Of a DNA stretch of 64,000 nt, positions 36,101 through 50,585 are shown in pieces. This DNA comes from Panonychus citri. Lineage: Eukaryota > Arthropoda > Arachnida > Trombidiformes > Tetranychidae. The first letter of the stretch is position 1; every line of letters begins with the position of its first letter. The DNA is taken from NCBI RefSeq assembly GCF_014898815.1, contig NW_026515445.1, positions 434,001 to 498,000 of the forward strand. Direction: 5' to 3'. Made by a program: the position numbers and the translations under genes. Below the pieces are notes generated by a model. The model did not search any database, was not told the DNA's origin, and was given only the letters and a program-made list of their open reading frames with translations.

Positions 36101-39100
36101 ACGTTGTGAATATGGATACGAACGATTTGATTTATCGTTACAACGATTTGATTCACAATTAATTGACGATGAGGGTGATGACATAATTGTACAGCCTCCG
36201 GTACTTATGGTGGGTTGACCAGCATAACCTGTGGCCATGGAAACTGGTGATGGTGAAAATGAATATGGTGGTGAGATGGAGGTGGAATCACCATAAAACA
36301 ACGGAGGTGTATTACCAAACCCTGTGGGTGGACTTGGAGTTGATGTTGCAGAGTTACCACCGGGTACAGAATCTCCTGATAAATATTGTTGGGTTTGTTG
36401 TTGTTGTTGTTGGATTGTAGTGAAAACCATTCCCGGTGGGAAAAAAGTGGTTGGTTGTTGTTGTAAATTTGTCATATTAGTTGAGGCACATGAAATTGGC
36501 TGTTGTTGATTGTTATCAACTGGTGAATCTGAGGTTAGCGGTAAATTACCCGGCTGATTGGAAATATTGGAGTAATTAGCTTGACCATCAGAGGCACGAC
36601 GACCTAAATTATTGGAAACCATTAAAAGGACCGGCGGTGGTTTAAGTAGATCCATGTTATTGAGTGGGTAGTTGGGAGGTGCCATTGTTAGGTTATGGGT
36701 TGGGAAAGCTCCGGTTCCCGTGTTGGTTGTTGGCGGTGTTAGGAAAAGCAAGGGCGGTGTTAACATGGTTTGTGAGGTGTCAGTGGCTGAAGTGGTTCCA
36801 TCAGGGCCAAATGTGTGTCGACGTTGAGTGTTTGCCGAAGTGGCCACTGAATTGGCAGTTAAATAGGTGCTTTTAGGTGAAGTAACTGGCGTTGAGGTGG
36901 GAGTTGAATCTCTTTCAACAATTCCCGTGGTGATTGATGATTTCCTCTGTTGTCCCGCAGCCACAATTGGTAATAATGGCGGAGACGGAGGTGCACTGGA
37001 ACAAGGTGATGTATACCCATGGATTATATTATGGTCCCGAAGGATATGGTACATGGCATAATAATTATCGTAACTTGAATTACGAACCGATTCATAAATT
37101 ACTTCCTGATTATCAAGGCCTAATTCATTGGCGATCCATTCAATCACCTTGTAATCAATTCCATCTCCTAATCCAATATCACCTCCGGTGTAAGAAATCA
37201 TTTCCCCATAAGCGATCCCACCACCGCCTCCTCCACCTCCTAAAAGGCTCAAAACATTACTCACACCTCCACCTCCTCCACCCACTCCAGTCCCACCAAT
37301 TCCGGTCATTAATCCGCGACCTGTTAAATATTGACTTATATTTGGTGAACTTTGACTGTTACTAATCATTTTACCAGTTTGATTGTTAATAATTAAATTC
37401 TGATTGTTTGTATTATTCTCATCATTTGTAGATCGACAATCAATTTCAATCTGATTGTTTATCGTCATTGCTTCTGACTCGTAATTATCTCCTTCACCCT
37501 CTTCTGGCCTTAATCCACTTCCTCCTCTCCATGGATTATCCTCTGGATTAGGAACATGAGCTTTAATCCATTTGTGACTTTTAATCTGTTGAATTGAATA
37601 TCGTTTCTCTGGTTCAACCACCAACATATGACGGATTAACGATTCACATTCTCGGGACATGAAGTAAGGAATACGAAACTTTCCAACCAATACTCTGGAT
37701 CTAAATTATTTCAGATTTAATTTTAATTGTGAAGAAAGAAAAACAAAACATAATTAATCTTGAATTGGATAAACCAAAATTGATTAATATTGAAATTCAC
37801 TTGAAATTAACCAGAGTTAATCAGATTGAATCTAAACATTGGAACCATGATGATTGGTAAAAACATTGATTGATATCAACAATTAACTATGTCAAAGTTT
37901 CAGTAATCATTTCAAAACTGATTGGATTAAACAAATTGTTCAATTGTTACAAAACAACAATCAAACAAATTAAATCAATTGATTGTTACCAATAGTCTAT
38001 TCCAATTTAGGAAATAAATTATCTGATAACATGAAACATAAATGACAATAAATGATGATGATTATCAAATTGTATGTTAATCCAATTGTAACAATTGATG
38101 AAAATTATGATACCTAAGGCTTTGTAAGGTGTGTCCATCAAAGGGCAAGGCTCCACAGACTAGGACATACAGAACCACCCCCAATGACCAGATATCAGCT
38201 TTGGGACCATTATAAAAGCGACCTAAATAAATGACAATTAAAGAGTTGATTAGTTGAGGATCGATAATCAAATCGCAAACAATTTGCTAGGAAAATAAAG
38301 CAAATCATTTCTTAATTTAATCTGTTGAAGAGGAAGAAGAGTAAAAAATTGCAAAAGTTTTGACCAAATAAAGAGATAGAGAGTAAAGTTAATCAACTAA
38401 TCAAATGGAATAACAAAAGATGATAAATCAATCATGTTGATCGTCATGATATTCACGAGATCTCAATGATTAATTTACGTCAATGAAAATTGGCCATAAA
38501 AGTAAATGAATCATTTAAAACATGAATGAATTTCTAGTTGAATGTTTAACATCCTGAACGGAAATTTGAACTTTTTTTTTTAATCATTTTCATGAAAATT
38601 TTCATCCCAATTGAAAATAAAACTATTATCACGATAATATTAGTTGATAACAATTGGATTTACTCTTGATTGGATATTAAATATATATCACTATCATGGT
38701 TATATTGATTATGATAGATTATGATTGGTGAAAACTAATACATTCAATTGAGATAGTATATTGAACATGATTAACTGATTGTTTGAGGTCACTAATATCC
38801 AAGGTAAGACATTAAATATAAGTTGCAGATTCTAGTTCCTGATTAAGGTTCACATGAAAATAGAGGCCACCAATCAATATTTTCACATAGAGTCAAGGTA
38901 ACTGTAAATGTCAAATGTCACCATCATCGTCATCATCATTGAGATGATAACTTTAAATTGTATTTGGTTTGAATGGTTTTCTAAATATCAAAACTTTTCC
39001 TTATTGTAAATGTCAATTGTTGCAAAGAAAAGTATATTGATAATCATTAGTTGTTTTCATTGATTCTATTAGTTGATTGTTGGCTATTAATTGTTACAGG

Positions 39101-42100
39101 TAAAGTTAATTCCTCTGGCAGTTATACTGGTACAGTTTATTGATTGTAAAGGATCATCAAGTTTACTTTTTCTCTTTATTTCTCTTAATTAATTTGCAAT
39201 TTACTGTTAATTGCTGCCTGGTTAATTGTTGTTACTATTTTGAAAGTTTGGTGGATTTAGATATTGCAATTTGATTTCATTTAAAGGTTACTGGTGATTG
39301 TTGATTGTTGACACTTGATAAACTTAGTTTTCCAATTGAATGATTGATTGATTTCTGTTTCTGTTGATCAATTAATCAATTGCTATGGCAAAAAAAAGCT
39401 AAAGGGTAAAGAAAATTAATATCAACAGGAAAAACTTATAGACAAGGTTAACTGATTGTAATCATTTGGTTAGTTGAGTTAATTGTTTTCCATTTCCTTG
39501 GAAATGATCAATTTTTTTAGATCATTTTAACGGTTAATCAACATTAGACAATATTAAAAGTGTTTAAATTTTCTCTAATCATTAATTAGTTTATTAAGTA
39601 ATTAGTGTTACTATTGATCAATCATCTTAATTAACAATCATGTTGATATAATTCAAAGTTAATCACAATGAAAATAGTTTTTTTATGATGAAAGTTGATC
39701 AACCAAAATTAAATAACAATCAAAGTTACAAATGTTACTAAATCAATAAGTTGATTGTAATAATTGATGTAACAATTAACTGTACCGTCTCTTGTAATAT
39801 ACTAGCAAATAGCAATTAGTAGATTGTAAGAAAAACAAAATTAACTAATTTAAGTTGATTGTCAACCAAATCAAAGACCTTTTTTTATGAATTAAATTGT
39901 TAATATGAAATGATAACAATTAATTGAATACAATCAATTGGAAAGGAAATCAACAGAAATTTTCAACAAAAATCTAATCGTTTTGTCAATATAATCAACG
40001 TCATGAAAATGAATCGTGTAACAATCAAGTTAATCATCGTCAATAATAAAATCAACAATCAGCGTAAATTATTAACAAATTTAAAAGCAAGAGGAAACCG
40101 TTGAGAACGTCATCAAATTTAATTATGTTCAACTGGTACCATGATTAAAACCTCTCAGGTTAACAATTAACAACTAATCAAGATTTTACTTAATCAGTTA
40201 ATCCTCGTGATTAAATCATAACAATAATAATATTGTTTATCTTAGTTAATTAGTCTTTGATTGTTGTTTTTTGTTTGCTAAAAACCAATGGTCAATATTG
40301 AACAATTAATTTATTAATTGGGTACAAAGGGCTAATCATACGTCAGAGCAATTAAGACTAACTGTAAATGATTAACTTTAATTACAAAGGTCAGTTAATT
40401 CAGTTCTGTTTATATAATTTTGGTGGAGCAAAAATTGAATGTTAATCATGTACTACAAGAAACGATTGCTAATTGTCCTCAATTAACTAATTCATATTTT
40501 AATCATCAATAATTATCGTATTGATTAGTATTGGTGATTAACTAAATGAATGAAAAAAAAAGTCCAAGGTTAATCAAAATAAACTATTAACTGATAATCA
40601 CTTAATCACTTTAATCATCAATATTAATTTGATGAATCATTAAAAACTCAATTGATTTACTAAATTATTTTAAATTAACACGTTATAAAATTTAATATCC
40701 GTGATTATTTTAAATCAGTCATCTTAATTATTAGCCATTAATTGTTTATAAGGGAAAGGATTAATTGTCAAGGAGATTAATTTACTTTGAACAATAATTA
40801 ATTAACTTAAATGATGATTAATTGATTGTATTATCAAAAGCAAGTATGAGATGAGTTTAGTTCAATTGTGATTAATCAAATTGTTACTATTTGATTACGT
40901 TTAGACTTTGTTTGTTTGCGTGATTAAATTGATCATTTTCCAGGTAAACACAATTAAAGGTTAGTTAAAGGGTCATGATAACAATTAATACTAATTGTGG
41001 ATTGTAAGGTGAAATGTCAATAATTAATGTTCATGATGAAAACGTTAATTGTTAATGATTGTGGACATTAGAAAAGATTAATCAACAAATTGTAATATTA
41101 ACAATCGCAACAATTAATCCTTGTAATTGTAAATAAAAACTGTTAATGATAACAAATCATTTCCATCTCACCTTTATCATTAAACGGGACAATTAACTTT
41201 GATTGGGTAAACATTGACAAATTGATTGAGTAAATTGTTGAAAAAAAAAATAGTTAATTAGTTAATGATAAAGTGTATTGATAAATTCATTGACCTTTAA
41301 CAGATTCAATGATTAAACTAAATATTTTACAATTAAAGGTTTAGTGAGTGTTTGGTGAGTTAATTATCATTGTAATCATTAGACTAGATAATTGTAACAA
41401 TCAAATCTCAGATAAATGTTAATCATCAAATTGGGTGTGCAATTAATCAAGATAATATTAGATTGTAACGTGAACAATTTAGCTAATTAATAACTAAAGG
41501 GAAGGGAGAAAGTTACAATTGATTAACAATTAAAATTGCTTAATTGTTGATGAGAAAAGTAAACATTTAAGTAAATGGTTAGTCGATTATTGATTGTTAA
41601 CAATGAAAAAGAGTGAAAGTTTATCAATTAAAACTGAAAACCTTGATTGTTGACAATCAGTTGATTATCATGACCCTTTCTCATGATTAATAGTATCACT
41701 TAATCAAAGATGATTGAAGAGGGCGGAAAGGTGATGATGATTAAAAGGGAGGAAGATAATCAAAGCAATTGAATGTAAAGTAAATTGTTCAATGATCATC
41801 ACAATTATGATCGACAAATTTTTCTTGATTCATGGTTATTGATAATCATCATAATTTCCTGGCAAAATGATTAACATCTAACAATTACAATCACAATTGT
41901 TCAGAGAGAAACAACAACAACAACAATTAACCAGAAAATTAACTCCAACAATTGATCATCACCAGAACCAGAATCATGTCACTCACAATCAGAATGAATA
42001 TTAATCGACATGATGAAAAATCGTCTCACTTTTTGCTCTATTACTTAGAACATAATTTCTGGGTTCGAACTTTTTCCTCTTACTTTTTTACACTTTTTCT

Positions 42101-45100
42101 GTCTACCATTCATGAATTTCATGATGAGAGAGAGAGACTATCATCTATCTCTCTTACATTTCTTTTTCATCTTGTCCTTGAATAGATCCCAAAAATCATT
42201 GCCGGAGATGCGCATCAGAAAGGAAACAAGTCAATTCTTGCAAACCTGTACTATGAATGCACGTTTACGTGTTTCAAATGAATGATAATGATGACGAAGA
42301 TGACGAGAGAGAGAGAGTGTGAGAGAGAGAGAGAGAGACGATAGAGAAGAAATCGGCTCATTAATGGACAATCTAGGGAATTTATATCAACAAAATTTCC
42401 TCATCATTTCGTCTTAAGGCTATTTCTTTTTCCCAATAATATATAAAGTAAATCGAGAGAGCAAGAGGAATAGATGATGATTAGTATATCATCCAATTTA
42501 AAGGTCAAATCAATTCTTCTAGTTGAATAAATATCCAACCAATGAATAATATTAAATGAGTTGATGATGAACATGAACCATTGTGATGATGAGAAAGAGG
42601 CAGAATGATGAGTGTCAATATATACTAGGAAAGATAAGTAGACAGAAATTGAGAAAGAGGATAAAAATCACTCAAAAACAGGGATGAAGATAAGAGAGAG
42701 AGAGAGAGAGAGAAGATAAATTTTTCCATATCTGATTATTTGGGTTCTGGTGATGTTTTAATCATCAGAGACTTTGTAACGTCAGTTTTGAGAGTTTGCA
42801 GATCATCAACATCATGAATATGCTTACATGATGATTGTAATTGTAATTGATGAAAATTATGAACAAATCATTTCAATTGGAGCTTAAAGGCCAATGATAA
42901 ATTTGATTACACAAATGATGACGATCATCATCATCTTTATCATTTGAGCATTACTGAATAGGATTAAAAGACAAAGAGTGAGAGAGATGATGATGATGAT
43001 AAACGATAAGTGAGTTACTGTTCATCCCTCAAACGTACAAATGAATAAGTATCAATATCAAACTGACGTAACGATGCAAAAAGTTATCACATTAATTATC
43101 ATGATGGTTGATCTAATTTACGTCACCTAAATCATCATCAATGGTGGAAAGAGAGAGATAATCATCCTCATCTTCATGAAAAGGGTTAAAAAAACCCTCA
43201 TCTAAATCAGAGTAATTAATTTACATAATCATACACCTTACAGGTTAATTCCAATTTCACTAATCATAATCATCTGAGAAAAGTTTTTCATACTCTAATC
43301 CTAATTAACCTCCCACTCAGATTAGTTATCACCTTTGGGAATCTTAGATTTCAATTTCCTCTCTAAATTGATTATAACAATTTAGATGATTAACGATAAT
43401 TATCAATTTAAACTTGTTAATTGTTATCAACGAATGGAGGGAAAAAGTTTAATTGTTAAAGAATTGATTTACTATTTCCGTTCTTATTGGAAAGGTAAAG
43501 TTAACTAACTGTTGACAGTTAATTATAACAATTGAGTTGAGGAAATAATAATCGATTGATTGTTGTTAATTTCTGAGCAAAAAGTAAATTAACATTATTA
43601 AACAATTATGATTAACATGCTTCCTTTTTAAATGAAGGACAATTAAAATACTAATATTCACAAGGAATAGAAATCATTTCTTTTCTAAAAGTTAATCATC
43701 ATTAACTTTTTGCGAAATCAAATCAACAATTAACATCATCAAACTGGAACTGGAACTGACAATGAAAAAGTTGTTAAATAATCATTATAATCAATATATT
43801 GGAAACATAACAACAATTAACAACAACTTTTCTATCAACAATTAAGAGTCCAGGGAATTGCTAGTAGGATAATCAATTAATTTTTATAATTAAATTCATC
43901 GGATTGATTATTGTTACCCTGATAATTACACTTATTGATCACAATTAGTAGTAAAAAAACTCACAATTATAATCTTAATTGTAATCAACTGACCAAAGAG
44001 ATTGGAATGATTAACCTTGAAATTATTCAATTAATTAGTTCATGTTGACAAGACGAGAAAAATTAAAATAATTGTGAAAAATAATTAAGAAAGTTAATCA
44101 TGATTGTAATTAGAAAAAGGTTAAAGTTTATCGAGATGATTTAAGATTTAACAATTAGATTATGATCAAAGTAATATTTTTAAAATTCAACTGATTAGAT
44201 CTCATTTGGGATAACAATTAAATGACCTAGAAACTAATATACATTTAATTATCATCACTATCAAATTGATTCAATTTAATCAAAATAGGGTATGAAAATT
44301 TATCTAATTACCCTGAGGGGTGGACAGTTAATTCAGTTAAAATTGATATAAGTTCAATGGTAAATGTATTATTATTATCATCACAATCATCGACATGATT
44401 AAAAACCGTTATAATAATTGATGATGAACTTGAAACCTGATTTCATCCAATTTAATTCAATTCACAATTTAAATTGTTACTTCTTGTCACATTTAGCAGT
44501 ACACACACACATTAACAATTTATTTTTACCATCCAATTAATTAGCATACTGATTAAGTTAATTTAGTGACCAATAATAAAATTGATCAACTAATTAACTT
44601 GCAATCAGAATCAATAATTGAAATTATTATGATGTTAACTCAAGTCTCAAGTAATAATATAAATCAAATCAATAGTTGATTGAAAAAAAAAGTAAATGTG
44701 ATGTTAATTTGTATACAAATTATTTCAGTTAGCAAGTTGGTTAGTAACAATTAGTTAATTGTGAGTGATTGGGAAGATGTTGATGAGAAGAGTAAAGTAA
44801 ATTAAATATTATCTGCAATGTAAATTGTTGATTATGAACAAGAAACAAAAATCTAACTGAAATGAGGCTCATGTTAAAAAGATTCAAGGATTTTCAAAGG
44901 AATCAAAACAAACCTTGAAACAACATCACAGCAATTTAAGTACAATCATTTACAGTGAACTGTATTAATTTATGATTAAAATTAAGCTGTTGTGCCTTTG
45001 ATTACTGATTGATTGTGTATTGCTTGGAATCGAGTTAATCATCAACCAGAAAGAGGAGAAAAAAACAATGATGATGATGATGATAATAGTAACAATTATG

Positions 45101-47504
45101 ATCTTTTTTTACGTTATCACGATTAATTATCATCATCATCTTTAATTAATGTTGTTTTCCTCATCATCATGATGAAAATTGTTTCGATTGACCTTCATTA
45201 TCATATTAATTGCATGTCGATTTGATTCTTAACACAGACCTATTTAATATAATAGTTATCATCATTTTCTTGGAGTCCTCATCATGATTCAAATTCATGA
45301 ATCTCAATCAAATCAAGGGTTCACCATTTAAAACTCAATTTGTACACAATCACAATTAACCAAAGTAATCAGTGATTCGGATCGTTCGTTTCAAAATAAT
45401 AATAACTCAGTGAAATCAGTTATCATCTTCATGATGATGAATAATAACAAAGATGAATAAAGAGAAGTAAAAAAGTTACGAATGTGAAAAAGTTAATTCA
45501 ATTTCTGTACTTGGGTTGGAAATGAATTAATCCTTTCAATTAGAATAGTATTTTTCAATTCAATTCCAACCGGTTGTAGTAAAATTGTATTTCATTGTCA
45601 AAATGATGATCATGAAGTAGATGACCTTTGATTTTGCTTATTTAGTCACTTGTCTGTCATTAATTGTAACAATTTATCCTCATTGTAAACAGAGAGTGAG
45701 TGTGTGAGTGAGAGAGAGAGAGAGATCATTGTATCTAATCCGTTGAATCATTATTATCTCTCTCTCTCACTCTCTATGGAAGTTGATTGTTGTAAACAAA
45801 CACATCATCATCATGATTGTAGTGATTGAAATTAACTATAAACATTTTCCAAAACAATTTGATTACCTTCAAATAATTCAGGAGCTGCGTATGGAGGTGA
45901 ACCACACCATGTTGTTAAAAGACTATCAGGTTTGAAGTAATTACTGAAACCAAAATCTGCAATAAAGATTAGAAAGATAAAGTGAACAATTAGTAAACAA
46001 TTAACGCCGGCGAGGTGCAAAAAACAAGATGAATAAATTGAGTAAATTGTAACAAAAAAAACAATCTCAACAATTAAAACCACTACCAGAAAGGATAAGT
46101 GATAAAATAATTTCTATGAGATTTTTTGTTGTTGTTGATTGTCAACTGAATACTAAATTGTCCAGATTATGTTAACGGTCTAGTTAACAAAATAGACCAA
46201 CAACAATTGAGTAAATCTAAAAGTTAATGAGTATCCATCATATGGGAAGAGGGTTAATTGTTCCGGATAATTTACCTGCTATTTTAACAGTCTTTAAATC
46301 ATAAGTTAACAATAAATTCTCGGCTTTTAAATCTCTATGAACGATTCCATTATTATGTAGATATTCAATTGCTTTGACAATTTGAAGGAAATATTCTCGA
46401 GCTTGAGGTTCGGACATCCTACCGTTGGCCACTAAATGGTCAAATATTTCGCCTCCGGCACAATATTCAGTGACCAGCATTAGATATTTATCCGTTTGCA
46501 TAACTTGATATAATCTAAGGATATTCTCATGTTTTCCAATTCGTTTCATTATTTCAATTTCTCTCCAAATCTTTTTTAAATTAGAAGCATCTAAACATGT
46601 TTTATCGATTATTTTAATGGCAACCTAAATAAGAAAAGCAGATTAAGATTAAGATTAAGATTAGTATATTGTCTTATGAATAACGAAAAAGTGATGATGA
46701 GGATGACAGGAAAAAGGAATAGGAAGAGATTGAAATTGTTCAAGAGAAAGACTTTGATTGTGATGATTGTTGAGCTTTTGTATTCACAATCATCAGGTTT
46801 TCATATATTATCTGATTAAGTGTTAGATTTAATTAGTGAGAGATAGAAGAAAATATTGAGAGAGCCAAAATGATCGGAAAAGCGAAAAAGGAGAGTAATA
46901 TCATCTTCTCACTCACTTGTTTCTCTCTCGCTCTTCCTTGTCTTCATCTTTTTCAACCTTTCTTATTGATCATTTAGTCTAGAGAAAAGAAGATGAAGGA
47001 AAAAACATTCCGAAGGTTTTTGCTTAACTCAGACTGAAATTATTATTAGTTGATTGCTGGTCGATTCTTTTACTCAATCTCTATGATGATGATGATGATG
47101 ATGGCAAAGAAATAGAGATAAAGATGAAGAGAATGATAATAATGTGGATGATAGAAAGGATCAGGATACATCATTAAGACTTTTCATGATTCTTCAAGAT
47201 TAGTTTCAATGACTGATTTGTGATAAAATGAAAAAAAAATCTATTCACAATCAAGACAATATTTCAAGTATTACAATGAGAAAATCAACTTAGCTGAAAC
47301 CTGAGAGAGTATTGTTGTTATTAGATTGTGATCATCATGATACTGAATGAGATTTTCAATTTGAACGTAACAACAGCAACATTCAAACAATGAAATGTTA
47401 ACAGTAAATGTTAGGATGGGTGATGAAAAGGGTTGAGAAATTTACAGGTAATTCATCAGGCAAAGATGAGAAAAGAACTGAAATACTTTGCAATTCTAGC
47501 AAGA

Positions 47505-47556
<52 letters not shown>

Positions 47557-48525
47557 GTAATAATCAATCAAAGAGGAAGAAATATTGTTGATAGAAGTTG
47601 AGATCGAGATTGTTAATGAAGATACAGAATCCTGGGTAATTCTGCTAATGATTAACATTAAAGGATAATGAAGGTGATTTAGAAATAATAAAAAAGTATA
47701 TGCAAAGACAAATGAAGAAAATTAATCAACCTAATTAGAGAAACAATTTATCTGAGCCCTGATTGTGAAGATACTATGTGTTCATGTGGAAGACAATCAA
47801 AGTATCGTCATGATTGTGATTAGTTAAAGATAAAAGAAAATGATCATGGTGAGAAAGAGGGAGAACATTGAACTTCAGGCTTCCCGTGATTCCGGCCACC
47901 ATATGAGAAAGAGAGAGAGAGAGAATGGGTATTAACATGGAAAATAAGTTAATTGTAAATGATAGAGAAAGAGAGAGAGAATCATAAAATGAACACAAAG
48001 CTATCGAAAGATAAATTGTTGTTGTACATTTTGTCTTTTCTTTTCTTGCTGATGCTTGATAATCTCATTAAATACATGAGATTTTTAGTTGATTGTTGTA
48101 TCGTAATTATCATCATTAATAGTTTGCTAAGGTATCACAATAAGTTATGTTATAGTTAACACACTCAAAGAAAATCATCAATCCAAGAAAATTGAACGTG
48201 AAGATAACAGAAAGATAGACAACATAGATACACATGATACGTATTAATATGTATCAGTAAAAGGAAGAGAGAGAGAAAAAACTATCCAGGTTGAGAGAGA
48301 AGATGATAGATAACAATGATGATGATGATGGTGGTGGTGATGATGAGAAAATGATATTATTACCTTGCTATTGGTGACACTATGTTTTGCCAATTTGACT
48401 ACAGCAAAGTTACCCTTTCCAATGGTTTGTACAACATCATAGTAGCCACATCTGACCGGTGTCCCAGTTTCGTGTCCCGTTAAGTTAATGTCTCTCATTT
48501 TATCGGTGAGATCGTGATCTCCCAT
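33129..48525 (-). CDS. Sik: Salt-inducible kinase (SIK2/SIK3 class), AMPK-related
   Basis: LKB1-activated Ser/Thr kinase that restrains CRTC and class IIa HDACs in cAMP and nutrient signalling. Exons in coding order: 48525-48364, 46624-46276, 45956-45867, 38222-38114, 37700-36009, 35095-33957 and 33352-33129. All phases match, giving about 1254 residues. Without the last splice, exon 6 reads through to a stop at 33919. Kinase motifs: IGKGNFAVVKLAKH (P-loop), VAIKIIDK, TEYCAGGEIFDHL, IVHRDLKAENLLL, DFGFSNYF, and activation loop LLTTWCGSPPYAAPELFEG with LKB1-site Thr near 186. A UBA domain (IDYKVIEWIANELGL...YHILRDH) sits near residues 418-460, displaced from the kinase by a Gly/Asn-rich insert. 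Candidate PKA/14-3-3 sites are QRRHTFGPDG, GRRASDGQ and RRRASDGSG. The C-terminal half is Gln-, Asn- and Ser/Pro-rich. A single SIK of SIK2/3 type is inferred; finer orthology is unresolved. Confidence 0.95.
38223..45866 (-). other. Sik: 7.6-kb SIK intron
   Basis: It interrupts the kinase domain between PELFEG and RFYNGPKADIW (phase 1). It is A+T-rich with GA tracts near 42310-42340, 42690-42715 and 45705-45725. No ORF with family features, nested gene, RNA gene or strong inverted repeat was recognised; the ORF at 41952 is treated as chance. Confidence 0.6.
47507..47553. repeat. (GA)n microsatellite in the first SIK intron
   Basis: About 23 uninterrupted GA dinucleotides. Further GA-rich stretches lie at 48858-48886 and 49300-49400 upstream of the SIK start. 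Confidence 0.95.
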
Positions 48526-50585
48526 CCAATGGTCAACAAGAGATCAAAGTTCCAGTTTTTGTTTTGTTTTTGTTTTCGAATCGATTGTTGTTCTCTCTCG
48601 GTGATGGTTTCAACTTGGTGATGATGATGATGATGGTGGTGGTGGTTGATTAAAGTAAAAAGGGTTCAATGATGTTTTTATCAAATTAGATTGTTGCTGA
48701 TTGTTGTTTCTCCTTCACTTTAGTAATTTGAACATATGATGAACTTAGATAATTGAAGCCAATGGATAATTGTAATTGTTTAGGTGGTTGTAGCTCACAG
48801 AATGAAAGTAATTTCAAGGGAAAATCAAGAAATGGTGAATATAAAAACAGGCAAAGGAGTGAGAGAGAAAGAGAGAGAGAGAGATGGAGAGGTAAATGTG
48901 AGTGAGAAAAGAATGATAAGTGTGGAAAGAGAGGGAGATAAAAGGAGGTACACAAAGTGATAGAAAAAAAAGGCAAATGGAATAAGGGAGAAAACCCAAA
49001 TTGTGAACAATCGTTGACCAGAATTTGATGTTGATTAGAGAAGAAGAAAAAAGTCAACAAGAAGGTAGAACACAATTTACAGAGAAATCAACAGAGAAAG
49101 AGAATAGAAAATTATTTAACAAATTCTATGGTAGAAAAAGAAAAATGATCAACTAATTGTGACAATAAAAGGAGTACAACAAAACAGAATAGAAAACAAA
49201 ACTAAGGTGATCAAGGTACAAGGTTGAAAATACCTTGAATTAATTGTATTGAACTAATAATGATTATTAACTAGGAGGTTAATACGAAGGATATAATTCA
49301 GTGAGAGAGAGAGGGAGAAGGGGGAGAATGAGAGATCGAAGAGAGAGAAAGAAGACAGTGAGAGAGAAAGAGGAAAAAGACAAGGGAGAGAAAAGGAATG
49401 AGAAAGAACCAGAGGAGAAGCGTAAACAATCACAGAGAGAAAACACAGTTAATTACTGTTGTTGTTGTTGATGATGAAGAAGAAGATGAAGATGATGAGG
49501 ATGATGATGATGGTGAAGATGATTTAATCTAGAAAAGAGTAAATAATGAGAGAGAAAAACAATGAAGAGAAAGAAGAAGATAAAGTGACTCAGTTTCTCT
49601 TTTTCTGTTCATGTAATGATTAGAATTTGATTATTTTCTCTTCTCTTTGATTGAGAATTGATCCATTTCCATTGAGCCATTTTGGTTAATTTAAAGAACA
49701 ATTTACTAATTGTTGTTGTTGATTGTGATGTTTAGTTGGCAAGATAATTAAATGATGAAGATAAAGATGAGTATCAAAAGAAATTATCATAAATAAAAGA
49801 GAAAAAAAAATTTACTTGGTTTTGGAAAAGAATCAAATGAAAAGGTTGATTCTTTTACTCCGACTCAATATGTTGATCGCTTGTGGATGAAGCGCTTTTT
49901 TCAATTAAATTAATTCGCAATTGGGTTGACATTGGATTGTGATTCGAATTGATGATGATGATGATGATGATTAAATTCGAAGATGATGAGGAAAACCTGA
50001 ATTGGATTGATGGAAGATGAAATCACAACGAACTGGAAAACAAGGACTAATCTCACCTTCGTCTCGATAACTAATCAATTCGAGAATTTAATTGGGTTTA
50101 AATTGTTCCCTTTCTGCTTCTAATCATCATCTCGATTTTTTCGCAATTTCTTAACTATCGTTAACAATCAAGGAGATTCGTATGACCATCGGGGAACACC
50201 TTTTAATTAGAATTACTTTTAATCATCAAGGATTTTTAATTCCTTTACTCTTTTCACCTTCGTAATTGTAATTTTTTTTCTCGTTTAATTTATGTGACTT
50301 TTCATTTGGTTAATTGTTACTCGTTAATTATGGTTAATCAGCTTTTCAATTTATTTGTTGTTTAATTTCAGAATTAGATTAACATAGAGTAATGGTTAAT
50401 TGACAATTGATTGTTAGTTGATAAGGTTTAGAAGGTAAATTGTAACAATTAGATTTTCAGTTTACTTGGGATACTTAAAATTGTAATTTGCTTTTTTTTT
50501 TGGTTTCCTGCAATTAAGTGTAATTATTGTTGTTGTTTTTGCTAATTAAAGGTTCTAAGATAATGGTTAGTAAATTGTTGTTCAA
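48526..50585. other. SIK 5' region and downstream flank of the coiled-coil gene
   Basis: About 2 kb with purine-rich (GAGA, GATGAT, GAAGAA) tracts, expected to include the SIK promoter and 5' untranslated region. Minus-strand ORFs at 48686-49075 are Ser/Leu/Phe translations of the GA tracts and are not genes. GAGA-type tracts near a transcription start are common in arthropod promoters; that role is inference. Confidence 0.4.

Noticed and set aside
36187..37365. Plus-strand ORFs over the SIK exon
   Set aside because: Antisense shadows of Gln/Gly/Pro-rich coding sequence.
41952..42185. Nested gene in the SIK intron
   Set aside because: No recognisable protein features; low-complexity A+T-rich ORF.
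47398..49075. Minus-strand ORFs rich in Ser/Leu/Phe
   Set aside because: Translations of GA/TC microsatellites in the SIK intron and upstream region.
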